DNA of 8,397 bases from NCBI GenBank assembly GCA_040902705.1, contig JBBDWT010000024.1, forward strand, positions 1-8,397, read 5' to 3'. The notes beneath the pieces are model-generated. The model worked only from the letters and a program-made list of their open reading frames with translations. It did no database searches and had not been told where the DNA came from. Of this stretch, positions 5,305 to 8,397 are shown piece after piece; positions within the stretch are counted from its first letter, which is position 1; each line of letters begins with the position of its first letter. Source of the DNA: DATBSK01 sp040902705. Lineage in GTDB: Bacteria; Actinomycetota; Acidimicrobiia; IMCC26256; PALSA-555. The position numbers were made by a program, and so were the translations under genes.

Positions 5305-6095
5305 TGCTGACGAAGCGGCTGATCGCGTGCTTCGACGTCGTCGACGGCCGCGTCACCAAGGCCCAGCAGTTCCAAGACAACATCGACGTCGCGCCGGCCG
5401 AGCAGCTCGCGCAGCAGCTCTACGACGACCAGATCGACGAGATCGTCTTCTACGACATCCTCGCAAGCGCCCAACGGCGGACGATCGACCTCCCGGTCGT
5501 GCGGGCGGTGGCACAGCACGTGTTCGTGCCCTTCACCGTGGGCGGCGGCATCCGGTCGGTCGACGACATGTTCGAGGTGCTCAAGGCCGGCGCGGAGAAG
5601 ATCAGCGTCGACTCGATGGCGGTACGGAACCCCGACATCATCCGCCAGGGCGCGGAGGCGTTCGGTCGCCAATGCGTCGTGCTGAGCACGCAGGTGAAGC
5701 ACGTCGGCATCCGGCCCGGGATCCCGAGCGGGTACGAGGTGTTCATCGACGGCGCGCGCACCGCGACCGACATGGATGCACTCGACTGGGTTCGCCGCGG
5801 CGAGGATCTCGGTGCGGGCGAGATCGTGGTGAACAGCATCGACCGAGACGGAACGGCGTCGGGGTACGACATCGACATCACGCGCGCCGTCGCGGACGCC
5901 GTCAACGTCCCCGTGATCGCGTCGGGTGGCGCCGGGACCGTCGAGCACATCGCCGAGGGCCTCACCGCCGGCGCCGCGCAAGCCGCCATCATCAGCTCGA
6001 TCCTCTACTCGCCGCGGCTCGAGCGGAACATCGGCGTGCGCGAGCTCAAGGCGGGTCTGCTCGAACGCGGCGTCCCGATGCGCCCGTACCTCTGA
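5304..6095 (+). CDS. hisF: HisF-like cyclase subunit with Gln in place of the second catalytic Asp
   Basis: A (beta/alpha)8-barrel protein of the HisF family, 263 residues from ATG 5304. Histidine-pathway HisF uses ammonia from HisH to convert PRFAR into imidazole glycerol phosphate and AICAR. Seen here: Cys9 and Asp11 in CFDVVDG, Lys19 in GRVTKA, VGGGIRS at 79-85, NSIDRDGT at 177-184, VIASGGAGT near 211-219, and residues equivalent to the ammonia-gate Arg5, Glu46 and Lys99. The key oddity is strand 5: where HisF reads VVAIDAKR with catalytic Asp130, this protein reads VVLSTQVKH with Gln130. Numbering to this point matches Thermotoga HisF without gaps. The following loop is six residues longer (GIRPGIPSG region). 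The phosphate-site INTAAV reads VDSMAV (Asp103, Ser104). It may be an inactive or repurposed synthase, like HisF2 proteins used in sugar amidination; its substrate is unknown. Confidence 0.88.
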   Translation: MLTKRLIACFDVVDGRVTKAQQFQDNIDVAPAEQLAQQLYDDQIDEIVFYDILASAQRRTIDLPVVRAVAQHVFVPFTVGGGIRSVDDMFEVLKAGAEKISVDSMAVRNPDIIRQGAEAFGRQCVVLSTQVKHVGIRPGIPSGYEVFIDGARTATDMDALDWVRRGEDLGAGEIVVNSIDRDGTASGYDIDITRAVADAVNVPVIASGGAGTVEHIAEGLTAGAAQAAIISSILYSPRLERNIGVRELKAGLLERGVPMRPYL

Positions 6096-6104
6096 GGGTC
6101 GCGC

Positions 6105-6536
6105 CTACCGGTCTCCCGCGGCGACGCGCGAGGAGTCGTTCGGGATGCGAGTCGCGTCGGCCCACAACCGATCGAGGTCGTAGTACGCGCGCGTCTCCTC
6201 GAGGAACACGTGCACGACGACGTCGCCGTAGTCGAGCAGCACCCATGACGCGTCTTCGAGACCTTCGACGCCGAGCGCCTTCGATCCGTCGTCGGCGCGC
6301 ATGGCGTCCTGGACCTCGTCGACGATCGTGCGGACCTGCCGGGTGTTCGACGCCGACACGAGCACGAAGCGGTCGATGATCGCGATGATCGGGGCGACGT
6401 CGAGGATCACGATGTCGCGACCCATCTTCTGCGCCGCCGCCTCGGCAGCGACGAGCGCCCGGGCGGTCGGAGACGAGGCGGACTCGGTCAAGCGCCTCTG
6501 CTCGACACGGGCCTCGTCGTCATCAGCCGTCAGCAT
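6105..6536 (-). CDS. rsfS: Ribosome silencing factor RsfS
   Basis: RsfS/Iojap family protein of 143 residues. It binds ribosomal protein L14 (uL14) on the large subunit and blocks subunit joining when nutrients run short. Family features: AAEAAAQKMGRDIVILDV at 30-47, the FVLVSASNTRQVRTIVDEV segment at 57-75, EGLEDASWVLLDYGDVVVHV at 91-110, and the C-terminal YYDLDRLWADA at 118-128. The family's usual SG.S reads SASN. The ATG at 6536 lies inside nadD (14-base overlap), so translation is coupled to nadD, the common arrangement in actinobacteria. A roughly 25-residue N-terminal extension rich in Glu, Arg and Ser precedes the domain. The gene ends 9 bases from the convergent hisF. Assignment is secure. 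Confidence 0.95.
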   Translation of the reverse strand: MLTADDDEARVEQRRLTESASSPTARALVAAEAAAQKMGRDIVILDVAPIIAIIDRFVLVSASNTRQVRTIVDEVQDAMRADDGSKALGVEGLEDASWVLLDYGDVVVHVFLEETRAYYDLDRLWADATRIPNDSSRVAAGDR

Positions 6537-7134
6537 AGAGCCCGCGCTCGCGGATGGCGCGCACCGCGGGCGCCGGGACGAGACCGTCGATCGGGAAGCC
6601 ACGAGCCAACCGGGCCCGCACCTCCGTCGACGACACGTCGAGGCGCGGGATGGACAGGTGCTCGACCGACCAACCCGTCCCGGGTGGCGTGGCATGCTCG
6701 CCTTCGCGCTCGACGACCACGATCGTCGCGAGGTCGCGAGTGTCGTCGAGGCGCCTCCATGTCGACATGTTGGCCACCGCATCTGCACCGAGCAGCAGGA
6801 AGAGCTCGCGTCCGGGGCGCGCGAGCGCCTCGAGCGTGTCGGCGGTCACCGAAGCGCCCTCGCGCTCGACCTCGACCGAGCTCGATTCGAGCCCTTCGAT
6901 CTCCGCGACGGCCGCGCTCACGAGGGCGAGGCGATCGGTCGCCGAAGCGGCCACCTGGCCGCGCTTCTGCCAGGGGTCCCCGGCGACCACGAGCAGCACC
7001 CGATGGAGGTGCAGGGTCGCCCGGGCGTCGGCGGCCGCCACGAGATGGCCGACGTGGATCGGATCGAACGTCCCGCCGAGGACCCCGATCCGCTCGGTGA
7101 CCGCCTCGGCCGGGGCCTGGAGCCGCTCCGCCAT
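6523..7134 (-). CDS. nadD: Nicotinate-nucleotide adenylyltransferase
   Basis: Catalyses nicotinate mononucleotide + ATP to deamido-NAD + pyrophosphate, the penultimate step of NAD synthesis, in the cytoplasm. The protein has 203 residues, normal for the family. The N-terminal nucleotidyltransferase motif GVLGGTFDPIHVGHL (17-31) contains the GGTFDP loop and the (H/T)xGH signature HVGH. DPWQK follows at about 53-57, the usual substrate-loop segment. FLLLGADAVANMSTW is the central G.D....W region. The C-terminal SSTEVRARL is the ISSTxxR ATP-binding motif. The start ATG 7134 is preceded 6 bases upstream by TAAGGT, a leaderless-type -10 box, and there is no spaced Shine-Dalgarno. The 3' end overlaps rsfS, forming a nadD-rsfS operon. 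Divergent from the ACT-domain gene. Confidence 0.97.
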   Translation of the reverse strand: MAERLQAPAEAVTERIGVLGGTFDPIHVGHLVAAADARATLHLHRVLLVVAGDPWQKRGQVAASATDRLALVSAAVAEIEGLESSSVEVEREGASVTADTLEALARPGRELFLLLGADAVANMSTWRRLDDTRDLATIVVVEREGEHATPPGTGWSVEHLSIPRLDVSSTEVRARLARGFPIDGLVPAPAVRAIRERGLYADG

Positions 7135-7140
7135 CCCTCG

Positions 7141-7146
7141 ACCTTA
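7141..7146 (-). promoter_or_regulatory. Candidate -10 box of nadD-rsfS (leaderless)
   Basis: TAAGGT on the minus strand fits TANNNT and ends 6 bases before the nadD ATG. The GAGGG just before the ATG is too close to serve as a ribosome binding site, which supports a leaderless start. Confidence 0.5.
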
Positions 7147-7209
7147 CGGGGGGCTGGCCTGTGCCTCGGCGTTCACGTTCCTGCAACACACCTGTCGCCG
7201 ATCGCCACG

Positions 7210-7215
7210 TACATT
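7210..7215 (+). promoter_or_regulatory. Candidate -10 box of the ACT-domain gene (leaderless)
   Basis: TACATT fits TANNNT and ends 6 bases before the GTG at 7222. The nadD and ACT-domain promoters share an 87-base divergent intergenic region. No clear -35 or ribosome binding site is visible. The position of this box supports GTG 7222 as the start. Confidence 0.5.
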
Positions 7216-7221
7216 TCGCTC

Positions 7222-7872
7222 GTGACATCGTCCCCCGACACCCACGTCCTGGTCCGGGTCTGGCTGCCCGACCGCCCCGGTGCCCTCGGGCTCGTCGCGG
7301 CCCGCATCGGCTCCGTCGGCGGCGACATCGTGGGCATCGACGTGCTGGAGCGATCCGACAGCGTCGTCGTCGACGAGTTCGCGGTCGTGCTCCCCAGCCT
7401 CGACATCCTCGAGCTGCTCGCGCGCGAGATCGAGCAGGTCGACGGCACCTCGGTCGAGGAGTTCAGGGTGGTGAACGCGTTCCCCGACGCCCGACTCGAC
7501 GCGCTGGAGTCGGCCGCGACGCTGTGCGAGGCGACGTCGCTCGACGAGCTCCAGACGACGCTCGTCGAGCACCTCCGGCGGGAGTTCCTCGCCGAGTGGG
7601 CCGTGCTGCTGATCGACGACGAGCTCGCCGCCGGCGCGGGCGACACCCCGCCCGCAGCCGAGTTCCTCTCCGCGCTCGCCGCGGGGACCGCGATGTCGCC
7701 GAAGGTCGCCGACGGCACGACGGGGCCCGACGATCTTCTCGTCGCCTCACTGCCGGTGCACGGCGCCACCGTGCTCGTCGGTCGCGGCGGCCACGCGTTC
7801 CGCCGACGCGAGCGCGTGCAACTCCTCGCGCTGGCGCGCATCGCCGACCGAGCCTGGACGCTGCTCTCCTGA
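7222..7872 (+). CDS. ACT-domain protein with GAF-like C-terminal half
   Basis: A 216-residue cytoplasmic protein from GTG 7222 (VTSSPDTHVLVRVWL). The first 85 residues form an ACT domain: a beta strand HVLVRVWLPDRPGAL (8-22) with the typical D-x-P-G-x-L turn, the helix VAARIGSVGGDIVGIDVLE (25-43), then strands DEFAVVLP and VEEFRVV. ACT domains usually bind amino acids and control enzymes. The rest looks like a small GAF-type sensor fold: a helix at 108-124, AEWAVLLIDDE at 125-135, LLVASLPVHGATVLVGRGG at 172-190, and a final helix with RRERVQLLALARIADRAW at 195-212. The GAF call rests on overall pattern only. No catalytic domain is present, so it is probably a ligand-sensing regulator. Ligand and target are unknown. 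It is convergent with the VWA gene, whose stop codon is 18 bases away. Confidence 0.75.
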   Translation: MTSSPDTHVLVRVWLPDRPGALGLVAARIGSVGGDIVGIDVLERSDSVVVDEFAVVLPSLDILELLAREIEQVDGTSVEEFRVVNAFPDARLDALESAATLCEATSLDELQTTLVEHLRREFLAEWAVLLIDDELAAGAGDTPPAAEFLSALAAGTAMSPKVADGTTGPDDLLVASLPVHGATVLVGRGGHAFRRRERVQLLALARIADRAWTLLS

Positions 7873-7878
7873 GCACCG

Positions 7879-7893
7879 TGACCGTTGCGGTCA
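7879..7893. terminator. Small hairpin between convergent genes
   Basis: TGACCG, loop TTG, CGGTCA: a perfect 6-base-pair stem lying in the gap between the ACT-domain gene and the convergent VWA gene and including the VWA stop codon. It could weakly terminate transcription in both directions, but there is no U-run on either strand, so the call is weak. Confidence 0.25.
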
Positions 7894-8397
7894 GTCCTCG
7901 GCAATCGTGGTGACGAACCGCTCGAGCTGCCGGAGGTTGCGACACTCGTACACGCCGTCGCAGTACCGCGCGTAGTCGGCGATGATCGAGTCGCCGGTGT
8001 CCCAGTAGCCGCGCGGCTCCGGGTTGAGCCAGTAGACGTGCTTCGCGCGCTTCTGAACCTGCTCGACCACCCACGCCTGCGACGCGTGGTAGTTGTTCCG
8101 CGCGTCGCCGAGGAAGATGACCGACGACTTCGGCGTCAACTCGGTGTAGTGACGGTCGTAGAACGTCTCGAACGCGTGCCCGTAGTCGGAGTGACCGTCG
8201 ACCCAGACGACGTCGGCCTCCGTGTTCACACGATGGACGGCCTCCATCACGTCGTCCGTGTCCTGGAAGTAGCTCGTCACCTCGTCGATGCCGTCGATGA
8301 ACACCCACGACCGGACCTTCGAGAACTGGCTCGCCATCGCGTACACGAACTGGAGCGTGAACCGGGCGAAGCTCGCCACCGACCCCGAGATGTCGGC
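7891..8397 (-). CDS. VWA-domain protein, CoxE-like, N-terminus cut by the window edge
   Basis: The last 168 residues of a von Willebrand factor A domain protein; the frame is open to the right edge. The first visible residues ADISGSVASFARF contain the MIDAS metal-binding motif D-x-S-x-S (DISGS), so the whole VWA domain is visible and only the N-terminal region is missing. Further on, WVFIDGIDEVT, VIFLGDARNNYH (the GD..NN segment typical of CoxE-like proteins), HVYWLNPEPRGYWDTGDS and a C-terminal CRNLRQLERFV. CoxE-like VWA proteins usually work with a MoxR-type AAA+ ATPase to insert or mature metal enzymes; such an ATPase may lie beyond the right edge. GTG at 8379 is an internal Val of the MIDAS motif, not a start. 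Confidence 0.85.
   Translation of the reverse strand, partial: ADISGSVASFARFTLQFVYAMASQFSKVRSWVFIDGIDEVTSYFQDTDDVMEAVHRVNTEADVVWVDGHSDYGHAFETFYDRHYTELTPKSSVIFLGDARNNYHASQAWVVEQVQKRAKHVYWLNPEPRGYWDTGDSIIADYARYCDGVYECRNLRQLERFVTTIAED

Noticed and set aside
6301..7221. N-terminal extension of the ACT-domain protein through the rsfS-nadD region
   Set aside because: The frame is open upstream only as an antisense shadow of rsfS and nadD. The ACT domain begins just after GTG 7222, which has a well-placed -10 box.
1..8397. CRISPR arrays, insertion sequences or long direct repeats
   Set aside because: No regularly spaced repeats, transposase motifs or terminal inverted repeats were seen by eye.

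Overview
High-GC (roughly 70 percent by eye) bacterial chromosomal DNA, gene-dense. Codons ending in G or C, a nadD-rsfS-leuS neighbourhood, a CoxE-like VWA gene, and TANNNT -10 boxes placed directly before start codons (leaderless pattern) all suggest an actinobacterium. A deep, uncultured-type lineage such as Acidimicrobiia is my guess, not something the sequence proves.

Layout. (1) 1-2219, minus: leucyl-tRNA synthetase leuS, cut by the left edge and missing its anticodon-binding and C-terminal parts. (2) 2220-2356: intergenic region with a leuS promoter, a tRNA promoter and a LexA-like palindrome. (3) 2357-2429, plus: an intact tRNA-Ala(GGC) with the G3-U70 identity pair. (4) 2447-3326, plus: two overlapping, paralogous single-motif LAGLIDADG homing-endonuclease genes, each ending in the same C-x4-C-x9-C-x2-H zinc-finger-like motif. 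(5) 3330-4637, minus: an unrecognised protein with a nucleotidyltransferase-type GS...DxD signature. (6) 4693-6095, plus: a hisH-hisF pair overlapping by one base. (7) 6105-7134, minus: nadD followed by rsfS, overlapping by 14 bases. (8) 7222-7872, plus: an ACT-domain protein with a GAF-like C-terminal half. (9) 7891-8397, minus: the C-terminal part of a CoxE-like VWA protein, cut by the right edge.

How it fits together. nadD (NAD synthesis), rsfS (ribosome silencing) and leuS form a housekeeping backbone, all on the minus strand. Between rsfS and leuS lies a block of other material: the HisH/HisF pair, the divergent nucleotidyltransferase-like gene, the endonuclease pair and the tRNA. The most notable point is that the HisF-like protein keeps Asp11 and Lys19 and the phosphate-binding loops, but has Gln at position 130 where histidine-pathway HisF has its second catalytic Asp. 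No other his gene is present. HisH also departs from its family at two conserved histidines. This suggests an ammonia-channelling synthase used outside histidine synthesis, possibly together with the divergent nucleotidyltransferase-like protein. The second notable point is the tandem endonuclease pair attached to the tRNA gene, with its first reading frame open through the tRNA.
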